This document shows, piece after piece, positions 63,341 through 64,000 of a DNA stretch of 64,000 nucleotides. The DNA is taken from the NCBI GenBank assembly GCA_031213475.1, contig JARUPZ010000019.1, positions 7,614,870 to 7,678,869 on the forward strand. Direction: 5' to 3'. Under the pieces are notes generated by a model. The model was not told the DNA's origin. It saw only the letters and a program-made list of their open reading frames with translations, and did not search any database. This DNA comes from Nereocystis luetkeana. Taxonomy: Eukaryota; Sar; Phaeophyceae; Laminariales; Laminariaceae. How positions within the stretch are numbered: the stretch's first letter is position 1; each line of letters starts with the position of its first letter. The position numbers and the translations under genes were made by a program.

Positions 63341-63410
63341 AAAACTGCTGTGTCCCGTTCTGGGTACAAGTTTCCTGAGCGGGACTCAGTTTCCAGCAAA
63401 AGGGTTGATT
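63341..63410. repeat. MITE-2 degenerate copy
   Basis: AAAACTGCTGTGTCCCGTTC and GAGCGGGACTCAGTTTCCAG ending AAAGGGTTGA. Confidence 0.5.
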
Positions 63411-63577
63411 CAATTCTGTTCTATAGCGGTCCTCCGAAAAGAGAAGATCACGGTTTGAATATTTTTTGAACCAGGCATTTCTTATCCGGGGGCCTATAAT
63501 ACGGCTGTACTCGAAAGTTTACCCTTTTTATTTTATTTTTGTCTCTTTTTCCTCTTCCCTTGTTTTTTTTTTTCGTT

Positions 63578-63668
63578 TCGGGGGGACAAAGGTGTTTCGT
63601 GTGTGTGATTTATTTTGTAGCGATCGACGCTGAAGCTGACGCTGTGCATTTCTCGGATGGCATGCATA
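63578..63668 (-). repeat. Family R3 copy, diverged
   Basis: CGATCGACGCTGAAGCTGAC and TGTGCATTTCTCGGATGGCA. Confidence 0.65.
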
Positions 63669-63669
63669 A

Positions 63670-64000
63670 ACGTACTAAAGAATGTACGATAGAGTATACC
63701 TGTACTAAATGTACGTAATAATAGTATAATACCCGTCATGAGGCATCTAAAACCACCATATATGAAAAAAAATACTTATTTACGAGTAGTACGTGCGATC
63801 ATCCATATATCATAGGCAGGCTTGCCGATGTGGGTGAGTTCCCGACGAAATCTTCGATCTCATCACAGCTGATGTTTTTTTTGTTTCGTCTTTTTTTAAT
63901 GACAATTATGTGTTGAACCCGCTTTTTCCCGCACCTCTCGTCCCCGCTCGCACCCTCCGTTCACTCGCCCTGCTTGCACTCCTCACCCCCCCCCCCTCCC
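63670..64000. other. No gene recognised; ends in C run
   Basis: No frame or repeat of note; a C run at 63985-63996 closes the window. Confidence 0.4.

Noticed and set aside
63533..63739. Minus-strand Lys-rich frame at the window end
   Set aside because: Runs through an R3 repeat and T-rich low-complexity sequence.

Overview
The window is a gene-poor, repeat-dense stretch of a eukaryotic nuclear genome. The evidence is nuclear-type retroelements, tRNA-derived SINEs with A-tails, short inverted-repeat transposons, very long microsatellites, interstitial TTAGGG-like repeats, and one exon of a SHAQKYF-class MYB factor that appears to have splice sites. The element proteins and the MYB domain would suit an algal or other protist lineage such as a stramenopile (a brown alga is possible). 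That placement is inference and is not proven by the sequence. I see no bacterial-style operons, rRNA or CRISPR.

Layout. 1-2640 is a decayed single-ORF reverse-transcriptase element (element B); three more pieces of its 3' end lie at 22.3, 24.6 and 52.2 kb. 4.05-5.35, 25.4, 27.2, 29.1-30.7, 46.1-48.5 and 59.3 kb are copies, mostly 5'-truncated, of one non-LTR retrotransposon (LINE-A) that ends in an (AC)n tail. 6.4-9.6 kb holds three tandem copies of a ~1.15-kb non-coding repeat (family T) next to a ~440-bp TATG microsatellite; a fourth, inverted copy is at 39.2-40.3 kb. Nine copies of a tRNA-derived SINE are scattered from 9.6 to 53.8 kb. 34.9-39.0 kb is a collapsed LTR element carrying only gag debris. 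41.5-42.1 kb is an array of TACTCCGAGTA palindromes. 49.7-50.7 kb is a CTA array punctuated by MITEs. 56.1-59.1 kb holds the only plausible host gene, a MYB-related transcription factor seen as one clear exon and one possible exon.

Two very abundant MITE families dominate the second half of the window: MITE-1 (about 28 copies, ~110 bp, TA target) and MITE-2 (about 22 copies, ~95 bp, nearly perfect palindromes with TTAA-like ends). Copies are nested, tandem, and in places share their target site. No transposase for either was found.

The most interesting signal is smaller than any of these. Tiny TA-bounded palindromes, TACCTGGTA and TATTAATA (and possibly TACTGCTGTA), are strewn through the window far above chance. 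Where they fall inside a copy of a known repeat, comparison with sister copies shows a single TA replaced by the whole motif. They therefore look like 6-8-bp insertions at TA with the TA retained on both sides, occurring after the host element had landed. One locus shows the motif in MITE-1, which is itself inserted in MITE-2.
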